This document shows positions 9,020 to 18,024 of a DNA stretch of 64,000 nt, piece by piece; the stretch's first letter is position 1; every line of letters starts with the position of its first letter. Under the pieces are notes generated by a model, which had not been told where the DNA came from, ran no database searches, and saw only the letters and a program-made list of their open reading frames with translations. The stretch comes from DATGMS01 sp040905145 (GTDB lineage Bacteria; Bacteroidota; Bacteroidia; Cytophagales; Cyclobacteriaceae). Position numbers and translations under genes: made by a program. The DNA is taken from contig JBBDSC010000161.1 in NCBI GenBank assembly GCA_040905145.1, positions 43,597-107,596 on the forward strand. Direction: 5' to 3'.

Positions 9020-10402
9020 ATGGCAGATACAAAAGAGTGGAAAGGAAAAACATCAATTAATCCAGTAACTGATGAAATTGCCAAACCGAAGCCTTCTTTG
9101 GGCCCAGTCGATGTAATTGCTTTGATTGTGGGTATCGTCATTGGGGCAGGTATTTTCCGTACCCCTTCATTGGTCGCCGCCAATGTGGAAAGTGCCAGCC
9201 TGATGTTGACTGCTTGGTTTTTAGGCGGTATTGTTTCGCTGATAGGTGCCCTTTGTTATGCCGAGCTTACCACGGCTTTTCCCAATACAGGCGGAGATTA
9301 TTATTTTCTGAAGAGAGCTTTCGGAAAGCGTACCGCCTTTCTTTTTGCTTGGGCGCGTATGAGCGTGATCCAGTCCGGTTCCGTAGCATTGCTGGCTTTT
9401 ATTTTTGGTGATTATGCTTCTCAAGTATACAGCTTGGGTGATCATTCATCGGTTATTTATGCCGCAATTGTAGTGGGCATTCTTACGGGAATCAACATCC
9501 TCGGCGTAAATATGGGAACAGCAGCCCAGAAATTATTAACTACTGTGGAAGTTGTGGGAATAATAATCGTTATAGTGGTAGGGTTTTTCTTTGTCCCGTC
9601 TACAACAGAAGTGGTTAATAGCACCACACCAATGGGTTCAGGGACTATTAGTTCTTTGGGGTTGGCCATGGTTTTTGTGCTTTTGACTTTCGGAGGCTGG
9701 AACGAAGCCGCTTATATTTCTGCTGAACTGCGTTCTGGCCGTAAACATATGGTAAAAGCACTGATCATTAGTATAATAATTATCACCGCCGTTTATTTAC
9801 TGGTTAACCTCGCCTATCTTCGAGGGCTTGGCCTTAGTGGTATGGCACAATCCAATGCGGTCGCTGGCGATCTAATGGGCAATGCTTTCGGGGAAAGAGG
9901 TTTGGTATTAATGGCCATTTTAGTGGCCGTGTCCGCACTGACTTCTGCCAATGCAACCATTTTTACGGGTGCCAGGTCAAACTATGCCTTGGGCCGGGAC
10001 TTTCCGGTTTTTGCCGTCCTCGGCAAGTGGGACATGCGCACTTCAGGGCCAGTCAATGCCTTTATCATTCAGGGATTGATTTCCCTTGTCCTGGTCAGTT
10101 TAGGGTTGTTTTCACGCAACGGATTTGAGACAATGATTGAATACACCGCACCGGTCTTTTGGTTTTTCTTTTTGCTTGTGGGTATTTCCCTCTTCATATT
10201 GCGGTCTAAGGAACCCAATGTCGAGCGTCCCTTTCGGGTTCCCTTATATCCTTTGACACCGATTATTTTTTGTCTGACCAGTGCTTATTTGCTCTATTCA
10301 AGCATTGTTTACACCGGCTGGGGCTCCCTTGTCGGAATCGGGGTACTATTGGCAGGTGTTTTGCTACAATTGTCTTTACCTTCCATGAAAAAAAACCTCT
10401 AA
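9020..10402 (+). CDS. APC-superfamily amino-acid permease
   Basis: A 460-residue membrane protein with about 12 hydrophobic segments. The first contains the APC hallmark VIALIVGIVIGAGIFRTPSLVA (glycine-rich unwound helix 1), followed by the conserved FPNTGGDYYFLKRAFG segment (helix 3 region), as in the LAT/serine-threonine exchanger branch. Proteins of this family carry amino acids by proton symport or exchange across the inner membrane; the substrate cannot be told from sequence. The start at 9020 gives a 30-residue soluble N-terminus, reasonable for the family. No obvious partner gene. Confidence 0.85.
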   Translation: MADTKEWKGKTSINPVTDEIAKPKPSLGPVDVIALIVGIVIGAGIFRTPSLVAANVESASLMLTAWFLGGIVSLIGALCYAELTTAFPNTGGDYYFLKRAFGKRTAFLFAWARMSVIQSGSVALLAFIFGDYASQVYSLGDHSSVIYAAIVVGILTGINILGVNMGTAAQKLLTTVEVVGIIIVIVVGFFFVPSTTEVVNSTTPMGSGTISSLGLAMVFVLLTFGGWNEAAYISAELRSGRKHMVKALIISIIIITAVYLLVNLAYLRGLGLSGMAQSNAVAGDLMGNAFGERGLVLMAILVAVSALTSANATIFTGARSNYALGRDFPVFAVLGKWDMRTSGPVNAFIIQGLISLVLVSLGLFSRNGFETMIEYTAPVFWFFFLLVGISLFILRSKEPNVERPFRVPLYPLTPIIFCLTSAYLLYSSIVYTGWGSLVGIGVLLAGVLLQLSLPSMKKNL

Positions 10403-10494
10403 CAAAAACCCATGAAGGAGAGATAAGGCAGAGATTATTATTTGAAAAACTTCCCAATCCGGTAAATCAATTTTCAGCCATTTAAGGTTAAAAG

Positions 10495-11067
10495 ATGAAC
10501 ACAAGAATGATTTTACTAGGTATCCTCCTCATCTCCATTAGTGCCAACCCTTCTGTAATGGCACAGGAAAATCCAGCTTTTACGCTTGACGTGCCGTATG
10601 TTCCTACGCCTGAGATAATCGTGGATGAAATGCTGGAAATGGCCCAGGTCAACGGGGAGGATGTGCTTTATGATTTGGGTTCGGGCGACGGTCGTATTCC
10701 AATCACCGCCGCACAGCGATTTGACACCAGGGGAGTTGGAATAGACTTGAATCCTGCACGGGTGAGAGAAGCGAAAGAGAATGCAAAAAAAGCCAAGGTA
10801 ACGGATAAAGTGGAATTTTTGGAAGGCAATTTATTTGAAATGGATTTCAGTAACGCCACAGTAATTTCCCTGTATTTATTTCCTCAGGTAAATATGAAAC
10901 TCCGTCCCATAATCCTTCGTATGAAGCCGGGAACAAGGGTGGTCTCCCATAATTACGATATGGGAGATTGGGAGCCGGATCAAACGAAGAAAATAAAAGG
11001 CTCTAATGGCTCAGAGCATACGATATATTTATGGCACGTCCCTCCCCATGAGAAGGGAGTAAAATAA
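10495..11067 (+). CDS. Exported SAM-dependent methyltransferase-like protein (copy 1)
   Basis: A 190-residue protein with a Sec signal peptide (MNTRMILLGILLISISANPSVMAQ) in front of a class I methyltransferase fold. Motif I is LYDLGSGDGRIPI, the acidic residue of motif II is GIDLNP, and the later core reads VEFLEGNLFEMDF. It resembles small orphan methyltransferases whose N-terminus reads PYVPTPEIIVDEMLEMA. It is a paralogue of the next gene (same YVPT, VVDAML-like, MKLRPI, VSHNYDMGDWEPD landmarks). Signal peptides are odd for an enzyme needing cytoplasmic SAM; it may be a periplasmic protein using the fold differently. Function unknown. Confidence 0.7.
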   Translation: MNTRMILLGILLISISANPSVMAQENPAFTLDVPYVPTPEIIVDEMLEMAQVNGEDVLYDLGSGDGRIPITAAQRFDTRGVGIDLNPARVREAKENAKKAKVTDKVEFLEGNLFEMDFSNATVISLYLFPQVNMKLRPIILRMKPGTRVVSHNYDMGDWEPDQTKKIKGSNGSEHTIYLWHVPPHEKGVK

Positions 11068-11211
11068 TCTGAAATCGAGCATGATAAAAGCTATCACGCA
11101 CCGGGATGATTATTTCAGCGAAACAAGTCGTGGCCATTGGAAAACAAATCATAAACACATAACACTAACCAAATTCCCTAATCAAGTCCTAACTATTAAA
11201 AGGTAAAAAAG

Positions 11212-11736
11212 ATGAAAATGTTTAAGATTTTACTCAGTACACTTATCATCACCATTTGTGCTACTTCCTTGGGCATAGCCCAAGACGTTCATTATGTTCC
11301 GACCAGACAAGCGGTTGTTGACGCTATGCTTGACCTGGCAAAAGTAACAGAAAATGATGTGGTTTATGACCTCGGCTGCGGGGACGGACGCATTGTAGTC
11401 ACTGCTGCCAAACAGTATGGGGCCACTGGCACGGGGATAGATATAGATCCTCAGCGAATTAAGGAAGCTAACGAAAATGCAACCAATGCCGGGGTAAACG
11501 ATAAAGTAGAATTTGTTCAAGCTAATTTATTTGAATCTGATGTCAGTGAAGCTTCCGTAGTAACGCTGTACTTGTTGAATTCCCTAAACATGAAGCTGCG
11601 ACCAATTCTACTCGAACAGTTAAAGCCAGGAACACGCATTGTCTCCCATGCTTTCAATATGGGGGATTGGGAACCTGACAAAACCATTAAGGTAGATGGC
11701 TCTACCATCCATCTATGGACAGTGCCTGAAAAATAA
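11212..11736 (+). CDS. Exported SAM-dependent methyltransferase-like protein (copy 2)
   Basis: A 174-residue paralogue of the preceding gene, with its own signal peptide (MKMFKILLSTLIITICATSLGIAQ). Motif I is VYDLGCGDGRIVV and motif II GIDIDPQ, both intact, so SAM binding is plausible. The C-terminal half repeats the MKLRPILLEQ, VSHAFNMGDWEPDKT and IHLWTVP landmarks of copy 1, which indicates an old tandem duplication. A strong terminator follows 45 bases after the stop codon. The substrate is unknown. The alternative start two codons later (MFK) would leave the signal peptide intact. Confidence 0.7.
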   Translation: MKMFKILLSTLIITICATSLGIAQDVHYVPTRQAVVDAMLDLAKVTENDVVYDLGCGDGRIVVTAAKQYGATGTGIDIDPQRIKEANENATNAGVNDKVEFVQANLFESDVSEASVVTLYLLNSLNMKLRPILLEQLKPGTRIVSHAFNMGDWEPDKTIKVDGSTIHLWTVPEK

Positions 11737-11781
11737 GAGTGAGATGGTATTCTTATAATCGATTTCACTATGCACACACAC

Positions 11782-11810
11782 AAATGGGGCCTAAGAAGGC
11801 CCCATTTTTT
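11782..11810 (+). terminator. Intrinsic terminator after the methyltransferase pair
   Basis: Stem AAATGGGGCC / GGCCCCATTT with a 6-base loop, followed by a T-run (to 11810). On the minus strand the A-tract of the stem supplies a T-run as well, so the hairpin may also end the leuB-distal transcript of the converging operon. Confidence 0.85.
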
Positions 11811-11830
11811 ATAAAGAATAATCTCTTTTT

Positions 11831-12898
11831 TTATGACAAAATCTGCTTAACCAACCATTCGCCGACTTCTGATGTTTTGTAGGGTTTACTTCCTTCGGCG
11901 ATGTCTTCTGTGACGATCCCTTCTTCCAAAGAAAGATTGACTGCATCGGAGATAGCCTTGGCTTCGTCCATAAGCTCAAAGGCATATTCAAACATCATGG
12001 CCGCAGAAAGTACAGTGGCCAAAGGGTTGGCAATATCTTTTCCCGCTGCCTGCGGATAGGATCCATGAATGGGTTCAAAAAGTTTGGTGGTCAAGCCAAG
12101 AGAAGCGGAAGGCATCAATCCCATAGAGCCGCTAATGACACTGGCCTCATCTGTCAATATATCCCCAAAAAGGTTTTCGGTGATCAATACATCATATGAC
12201 TTGGGCCACTGTACCAAACGCATGGCCACAGCATCCACAAACTCATATTCCACAGTTACATCAGGATATTCCGGTGCCAATCTTTGTACCGTTTCCCTCC
12301 ACAATCTAGAAGTGGCCATCACATTGGCTTTGTCCACACAGGTCAGCAGTTTTCTTCTTTTCTGGGCAAATTCAAAACCCATCCTGGCCAGCCTTTCTAT
12401 TTCCTCCACCGAATACACATTGGTATCAAAAGCTTTGGTCCCCTGCTCATTTCTGCCCCTGGGCTCTCCAAAATAAATCCCACCGGTCAATTCCCTTAAA
12501 AAAACTAAATCAGTACCTTCTATTCTCTCCCGCTTAAGGGGGGACTTGTGTAGCAGTGAAGGAAAGGTAAAGGTAGGCCGGACATTGCAGAACAGCCCCA
12601 ATTTTTTCCTCATTTCCAAAAGGCCTTGTTCGGGCCTTACTTTGGCTTTGGGATCATTGTCGTATTTTGGATCCCCAATAGCCCCGAAAAGTACCGCATC
12701 CGATTTCAAACAAATTTCGTGGGTCTCATCCGGATAAGGATTGCCTACTTGATCGATGGCGGTGGCTCCGACAATGGCTTCCGAAAAAGTTATTTGATGA
12801 CCAAATTTTTGTCCTATAGCTTTGACAACTTTAACAGCTTGATTGATCACTTCCGGTCCTATGCCATCACCTGGCAATAGTGCTATATTCATTTCCAT
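11831..12898 (-). CDS. leuB: 3-isopropylmalate dehydrogenase
   Basis: A 355-residue enzyme of leucine synthesis that oxidises and decarboxylates 3-isopropylmalate with NAD. The opening NIALLPGDGIGPEVINQAVKV and the conserved substrate segment FLRELTGGIYFGEPRG are diagnostic; later come YEFVDAVAMRLVQWP, the metal-binding NLFGDILTDEASVISGSMGLMPSASLG and FEPIHGSYPQAAGKDIANP. Two starts are possible (12898 and ATG at 12892); both overlap the end of the upstream synthase gene by about 30 bases, which indicates translational coupling. It is the last gene of the operon, facing the terminator at 11782-11810. Confidence 0.95.
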   Translation of the reverse strand: MEMNIALLPGDGIGPEVINQAVKVVKAIGQKFGHQITFSEAIVGATAIDQVGNPYPDETHEICLKSDAVLFGAIGDPKYDNDPKAKVRPEQGLLEMRKKLGLFCNVRPTFTFPSLLHKSPLKRERIEGTDLVFLRELTGGIYFGEPRGRNEQGTKAFDTNVYSVEEIERLARMGFEFAQKRRKLLTCVDKANVMATSRLWRETVQRLAPEYPDVTVEYEFVDAVAMRLVQWPKSYDVLITENLFGDILTDEASVISGSMGLMPSASLGLTTKLFEPIHGSYPQAAGKDIANPLATVLSAAMMFEYAFELMDEAKAISDAVNLSLEEGIVTEDIAEGSKPYKTSEVGEWLVKQILS

Positions 12899-14450
12899 AG
12901 GGATTCTTATTTTCTGGGTTGGTTTTATTTAGTTGTTCGATTATATTAAGCATTTTCTCTGTAGCTTTCATCGCCGCGATGGTTTGATCACTGTCCAGGC
13001 CCTTTGTCTTGAAAATCTTTCCATAGTCCCAAGTAATGATACATTCCACGAAGGCATCTGTTTTGCCCCCCGGAGGGATACTCACATGAAAATCTGTCAA
13101 TTTTGGAAGTTGCTTATTAAGGGACTTGTAAATTTTCTTAAGGGCCTTCATAAAGGAATCATACTGGCCGTCCCCAGAGGCATTTTCTTCGTAATATTTA
13201 TCATGAATCTTCATCCTGAGCTGGACGGAAGGCTTTAACCCCTTAGAATGCACCATATGGTAACCATCGATAAGGATGTCCATATTGATGGAGTTATTTT
13301 GCAATACATCAGAAATGATATAAGGTAAATCCTCAGTGGTCACCCTTTCCTTTCTATCCCCCAACTCAATGATCCTTTGGGTCACTTTTGTCAGTTCATC
13401 CTTCTCCAAAGAGATCCCCAGTTCCATCAGGTTTTTCAGGATATTTGCTTTTCCGGATGTTTTGCCCAAGGCATATTTCCGGGTTCTTCCAAAACGTTCC
13501 GGCAGCAGGTCACTAAAATAAAGATCTTTCTTATTGTCTCCATCTGCATGGATTCCGGCCGTCTGGGTGAAGACGTTCTCCCCAACTACAGGCTTATTGG
13601 AGGGTATATGTAAGCCTGAAAACTGCTCTATCAATTTACTGATACGGTAGATTTTATTTTCTTGAACGGAAAGATCATAATCTGTAAAATCCGTTATGAC
13701 AGCCACTACACTTTCCAGTGGGGCATTTCCAGCTCTTTCACCCAGACCATTAACGGTTGTGTGTATTCCTTTCACCCCATTTCTCACTGACTGAAGCACA
13801 TTGGCTATGGAAAGATCGTAGTCATTGTGGGCGTGAAAATCAAAGTGAACGGCAGGATATTTATATGTGATTAGGGAAATGAACTCCGAAACTTCATCAG
13901 GTTGTAAAAGGCCCAAGGTATCGGGAAGCATGATCCTTTTTACATTTAACTTTGACAAAAATTCCACAAGTTCCAGCGTATAACTTTGGGAGTTGCGCAT
14001 TCCATTGCTCCAATCTTCCAAATACACATTTACCTCGATGCCTTTACCTATGGCATAATCTATACAATTGCTTATCTCCTCAAAATGGACTTCTGGGGTT
14101 TTCTTCAATTGATGTGTAAGATGATTTAGAGATCCTTTGGTCAGTAAATTCATCACTTTGGCTCCCGCCTGAATCAGCCAGTCCACAGATTTGGGGGTAT
14201 CCACAAAACCTAACACCTCTACTCTGTCGAGATAGCCCTTTTCCCTGGCCCAGTGCGTTATCTTCTTCACCCCTTCCAGTTCCCCGTCAGAAACCCTGGC
14301 AGAAGCCACTTCTATCCTGTCCACTTTCAGTTCTTCCAATAGCAATTTGGCGATCTGAAGTTTCTCGGAAGGAAGAAAGGATACCCCTGAAGTCTGTTCC
14401 CCATCCCTAAGGGTGGTATCCATGATTTCTATTTTCTTTTGAAGACTCAT
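12867..14450 (-). CDS. Second isopropylmalate-synthase-like enzyme, probable (R)-citramalate synthase
   Basis: A 527-residue DRE-TIM metallolyase. It has the catalytic MDTTLRDGEQTSGVSF start, the metal-binding FHAHNDYDLSIANV, GLGERAGNAPLESV, and a C-terminal LeuA allosteric-type domain (about 390-510). It belongs with LeuA/CimA enzymes that join acetyl-CoA to a 2-oxo acid. A separate, more typical leuA lies four genes upstream in the same operon, and ilvA (threonine deaminase) is not in the cluster, so I infer that this copy makes citramalate from pyruvate to feed isoleucine synthesis through LeuCD and LeuB. A plain second 2-isopropylmalate synthase, or another 2-oxo-acid substrate, remains possible. 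Confidence 0.75.
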   Translation of the reverse strand: MSLQKKIEIMDTTLRDGEQTSGVSFLPSEKLQIAKLLLEELKVDRIEVASARVSDGELEGVKKITHWAREKGYLDRVEVLGFVDTPKSVDWLIQAGAKVMNLLTKGSLNHLTHQLKKTPEVHFEEISNCIDYAIGKGIEVNVYLEDWSNGMRNSQSYTLELVEFLSKLNVKRIMLPDTLGLLQPDEVSEFISLITYKYPAVHFDFHAHNDYDLSIANVLQSVRNGVKGIHTTVNGLGERAGNAPLESVVAVITDFTDYDLSVQENKIYRISKLIEQFSGLHIPSNKPVVGENVFTQTAGIHADGDNKKDLYFSDLLPERFGRTRKYALGKTSGKANILKNLMELGISLEKDELTKVTQRIIELGDRKERVTTEDLPYIISDVLQNNSINMDILIDGYHMVHSKGLKPSVQLRMKIHDKYYEENASGDGQYDSFMKALKKIYKSLNKQLPKLTDFHVSIPPGGKTDAFVECIITWDYGKIFKTKGLDSDQTIAAMKATEKMLNIIEQLNKTNPENKNPYGNEYSTIAR

Positions 14451-14500
14451 TCTGTATATCTTATAGTACTCGTAATGCTATCCTGTTTGATACAAAGGTA

Positions 14501-15091
14501 TCATCTCTTCTCATCAAAAGCCGCTATCTCCTCCTTCAAATTCAACAAATAGTCAATGTCGTCAAATCCATTTTTCATATTTCCCTTTTTATAGGAACTG
14601 ATATCAAAAGATTCCGACTTTCCGGTAGCCAATAGGGTGATCGTCTGCTTATCAATATCTATTTCCACCTCGGCTTTGGGATCTGCTTCCACCACAGAGA
14701 AGATTTCATCTGCAAATTGAGGGGTAACCGTAACCGGGAGTACACCAATATTCAAGCAGTTATTTTTAAAGATATCCGCAAAAAAGCTGGAGACGACACA
14801 TCTGAAACCATAATCATAGATGGCCCATACCGCATGCTCCCTACTGGATCCGGAACCGAAGTTTTTGCCTGCTACCAGGATTTTCCCGCTATAGGTTGGA
14901 TCGTTAAGGACAAAATCAGCTTTAGGATTGCCATCTTTGTCGTATCTCCAATCCCTGAACAAATTGTCCCCAAACCCCTCCCTTTCGGTAGCTTTGAGGA
15001 ACCTTGCCGGGATGATCTGATCTGTATCCACATTTTCTGTAGGCAGAGGGACCACTGTACTGGTCAATACATTAAATTTATCGTAAGCCAT
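14501..15091 (-). CDS. leuD: 3-isopropylmalate dehydratase, small subunit
   Basis: About 197 residues from the ATG at 15089-15091 (MAYDKFNVLTSTVVPLPTEN), which follows an AAAAGAG-rich ribosome-binding region; a frame ten codons longer starts inside the end of leuC and is unlikely. LeuD motifs are clear: NVDTDQIIPARFLK, KNFGSGSSREHAVWAI and FKNNCLNIGVLPV. With LeuC it isomerises 2-isopropylmalate to 3-isopropylmalate and, in citramalate users, citramalate to 2-methylmalate derivatives. Length is normal for the bacterial small subunit. Confidence 0.95.
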   Translation of the reverse strand: MAYDKFNVLTSTVVPLPTENVDTDQIIPARFLKATEREGFGDNLFRDWRYDKDGNPKADFVLNDPTYSGKILVAGKNFGSGSSREHAVWAIYDYGFRCVVSSFFADIFKNNCLNIGVLPVTVTPQFADEIFSVVEADPKAEVEIDIDKQTITLLATGKSESFDISSYKKGNMKNGFDDIDYLLNLKEEIAAFDEKR

Positions 15092-15107
15092 TTTTTCTCT
15101 TTTAATA

Positions 15108-16508
15108 TTAAAATATATCACGCGGATCTGATATCTCCCCTGTAATCGCCACGGCCGCCACCGTCAAAGGACTGGCCAGGAGTGTTCTGGATCCTGGTCC
15201 CTGCCGGCCCTCAAAATTCCGATTGGAAGTGGATACCGCATATTTACCTGAAGGGATCTTGTCGTCGTTCATTGCAAGACAAGCAGAACATCCAGGCTGC
15301 CTTAATTTAAATCCAGCTTCCTCTAGAATCGTCACCAAACCTTCTTCAATTGCTTTCTTTTCCACTTCCCTGGATCCTGGAACTATCCAGGCAGTGATAT
15401 TATCCGCTTTCTTTTTGCCTTTAACAAACGCTGCTACTGAGCGGATATCCTCAATCCGGCCATTGGTACAGCTGCCGACAAAAACATAATCTATCTTTTT
15501 GCCTCTCATCGAATCCCCAGGCTGGAACCCCATGTACTCCAAAGATTTTATATAAGTCTTTTTGTTACTGCCTTCCATGCCCTCTGTAGTCGGAATATTA
15601 TCCCTGACCTTCACGCCCATTCCTGGATTGGTGCCATAGGTGATCATAGGCTCGATATCAGCAGCATCATAGGTATATTCAAGATCAAATTCTGCACCCT
15701 CATCGGATTTCAATGTTTTCCAATGTGCTACTGTTTTGTCCCAATCTTCCCCTTTAGGTGCATATCTTTTGCCTTTAAGATAGTTAAAGGTGGTTTCATC
15801 AGGTGCTATCAGACCACCTCGTGCTCCCATTTCGATGCTCATATTACAAATGGTCATACGGGCTTCCATACTTAAATTTTCGATGGCTGTACCTGCGTAT
15901 TCTAAAAAGTAACCTGTACCCCCACTGGCGGATATTTTGGAAATGATATATAGAATGACATCTTTGGACGTAACTCCTTTACCCAATTCTCCGTCCACCG
16001 TAATCCTCATCTTTTTGGGCTTGGACTGCATGATGCACTGGGTGGCAAAAACCATTTCCACTTCTGAGGTCCCAATTCCAAATGCTATGGCACCAAAGGC
16101 ACCGTGCGTGGAAGTATGGCTGTCTCCACAAACGATGGTCATTCCCGGTTGGGTAATGCCAAGTTCCGGACCGATCACATGGACGATGCCGTGATGGTCC
16201 GAACCCAAATCATGAAGTTCTATCCCGTATTTTGCACAATTCTGGCGCAGCCTTTCTACCTGCATCCTGGAGAGCTTATCCTTAATGGTTTTATCCTGGT
16301 CAATGGTGGGTACGTTATGATCAGGTGTGGCCACTGTCCTTTCCGGGAATAAAACTGTATTCCCCCTTTTCTCAAGATTAAGAAAGGCTACCGGACTTGT
16401 AACTTCATGGATAAAATGCTTATCTATGAAAAATACATCCGGACCGTCCGGAACAGACTTCACAACGTGAGCGTTCCATATCTTATCAAATAATGTTTTC
16501 TTTTCCAT
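15108..16508 (-). CDS. leuC: 3-isopropylmalate dehydratase, large subunit
   Basis: A 466-residue aconitase-family subunit binding a 4Fe-4S cluster. The ligating cysteines lie in VFVGSCTNGRIEDIRS (one) and RQPGCSACLAMNDDK (two). The substrate-binding FIDKHFIHEVTSPVAF and GDSHTSTHGAFGAIAFG are present. It partners with LeuD. The start codon is ATG at 16508, and it shares a base with the last base of the leuA stop region, so the two genes touch and are probably coupled in translation. Confidence 0.97.
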   Translation of the reverse strand: MEKKTLFDKIWNAHVVKSVPDGPDVFFIDKHFIHEVTSPVAFLNLEKRGNTVLFPERTVATPDHNVPTIDQDKTIKDKLSRMQVERLRQNCAKYGIELHDLGSDHHGIVHVIGPELGITQPGMTIVCGDSHTSTHGAFGAIAFGIGTSEVEMVFATQCIMQSKPKKMRITVDGELGKGVTSKDVILYIISKISASGGTGYFLEYAGTAIENLSMEARMTICNMSIEMGARGGLIAPDETTFNYLKGKRYAPKGEDWDKTVAHWKTLKSDEGAEFDLEYTYDAADIEPMITYGTNPGMGVKVRDNIPTTEGMEGSNKKTYIKSLEYMGFQPGDSMRGKKIDYVFVGSCTNGRIEDIRSVAAFVKGKKKADNITAWIVPGSREVEKKAIEEGLVTILEEAGFKLRQPGCSACLAMNDDKIPSGKYAVSTSNRNFEGRQGPGSRTLLASPLTVAAVAITGEISDPRDIF

Positions 16509-18016
16509 TAATTGCCAACTTTTGTTTTGACTGGTATTTTATTTAAGGCATCCACAAATGCCTGAGCAGATGCCATTACAATGTCTGTATTAGAAGCAAA
16601 TCCATGATAAGGCTTCCCCTCATGCATCAATCTCATGTGCGTCTTGCAAGTATCATCACTCCCTTTGGTCATCGCCTGAATAAGGAATTCATCCAAGTAA
16701 ACTTCATGATCTATAAGCTTCTTAATAGATCTTATAACTGCATCAACTGGTCCATTGCCCTCAGAAGTTCCCTGAAGCAATGTATTTCCTTTCATTAGAG
16801 ATACTTCCGCCTGCACCACATCTCCTCGGCTATAGGCCACTTTATCCAAGGTGATCAAGGAATTATCCTCCGTAAATTCACCTATAAGTGTCAATAAATC
16901 CTTTTTACCAATATCCCGTTTGGAATCCGCTAGCACAAGAAATTCCTCATAGACCTTATTCAGCCCATCTCCTTCAAAATCGTAACCTAAGAGGAGCAGA
17001 TGATGCTTTAGGGCCGCCCTTCCACTTCTGGCAGTAAGAACAATCGTTGATTCCTCCACACCAACATCCTTAGGGTCAATAATTTCATAATTTTCCCTAT
17101 GTTTCAAGACTCCATCCTGATGTATTCCGGAAGAGTGGGCAAAAGCATTCCGACCTACAATAGCCTTGTTGGGCTGAATAGGCATGTTCATGAGCTTGGA
17201 TACTAACCGGCTGGTTTCATAGATCTTTCGGGTATTGATCTGAGTTTCGACAAGAATATCCTTATGGCTTTTTATAGCCATGACCACCTCTTCCAAAGAA
17301 GAATTCCCGGCCCTTTCGCCAATTCCATTGATGGTGACCTCCACCTGCCTGGCCCCATGCTGTACCCCAGCAATAGTATTGGCCGTGGCCATACCCAGAT
17401 CATTGTGACAATGAGTGGCAATAATGGCTTTGTCAATATTGGGTACATTTTCTTTAAGAAAACGTATTTTATCGGCATATTGGTCTGGCAGGCAATAGCC
17501 GGTAGTATCGGGGATGTTGATTACTGTGGCCCCTGCTTTGATGGCCGCTTCCACAATCTGGGCCAAGTACACATCTTCCGCCCGACCAGCATCTTCCGCA
17601 TAAAACTCCACATCCTCTACAAATCCTTTGGCATATTTCACTGCTTTTACCGCCCGTTCAATGACATTTTCCGGAGAGGATCTCAACTTATGCAAAATAT
17701 GATATGATGAGACCCCTATTCCGGTATGTATTCTACTTCTCTTTGAGAATTTTAAGGAGTCAGCTGCTACTTCAATATCCTTTTCTACCGCTCTGGACAG
17801 CGCACAGATAATAGGTTCGGACACGGCTTTGGAAATCTCTCTTACTGAATTGAAATCACCGGGACTGGATATGGGAAAACCAGCTTCAATGATGTCCACT
17901 CCCAAAGCTTCCAGGGCCTGGGCTACTATTATTTTTTCCCGGGTATCCAATTGACACCCGGGAACCTGTTCACCGTCCCTGAGTGTAGTATCGAAAACCC
18001 ATAGCTTTTCTGACAT
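16508..18016 (-). CDS. leuA: 2-isopropylmalate synthase
   Basis: A 502-residue enzyme that joins acetyl-CoA and 2-oxoisovalerate, the committed step to leucine. FDTTLRDGEQVPGCQL begins the TIM barrel; THCHNDLGMATANTIAG supplies metal ligands; GIGERAGNSSLEEVV and NAFAHSSGIHQDGVLK are also canonical. The region after about residue 390 is the leucine-sensing allosteric domain, so feedback inhibition is likely. It starts 8 bases after the ilvC stop in the direction of transcription. Compared with the second copy at 12867-14450 this one is closer to true LeuA in its barrel motifs. Confidence 0.93.
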   Translation of the reverse strand: MSEKLWVFDTTLRDGEQVPGCQLDTREKIIVAQALEALGVDIIEAGFPISSPGDFNSVREISKAVSEPIICALSRAVEKDIEVAADSLKFSKRSRIHTGIGVSSYHILHKLRSSPENVIERAVKAVKYAKGFVEDVEFYAEDAGRAEDVYLAQIVEAAIKAGATVINIPDTTGYCLPDQYADKIRFLKENVPNIDKAIIATHCHNDLGMATANTIAGVQHGARQVEVTINGIGERAGNSSLEEVVMAIKSHKDILVETQINTRKIYETSRLVSKLMNMPIQPNKAIVGRNAFAHSSGIHQDGVLKHRENYEIIDPKDVGVEESTIVLTARSGRAALKHHLLLLGYDFEGDGLNKVYEEFLVLADSKRDIGKKDLLTLIGEFTEDNSLITLDKVAYSRGDVVQAEVSLMKGNTLLQGTSEGNGPVDAVIRSIKKLIDHEVYLDEFLIQAMTKGSDDTCKTHMRLMHEGKPYHGFASNTDIVMASAQAFVDALNKIPVKTKVGN

Positions 18017-18024
18017 ACCTTTGA

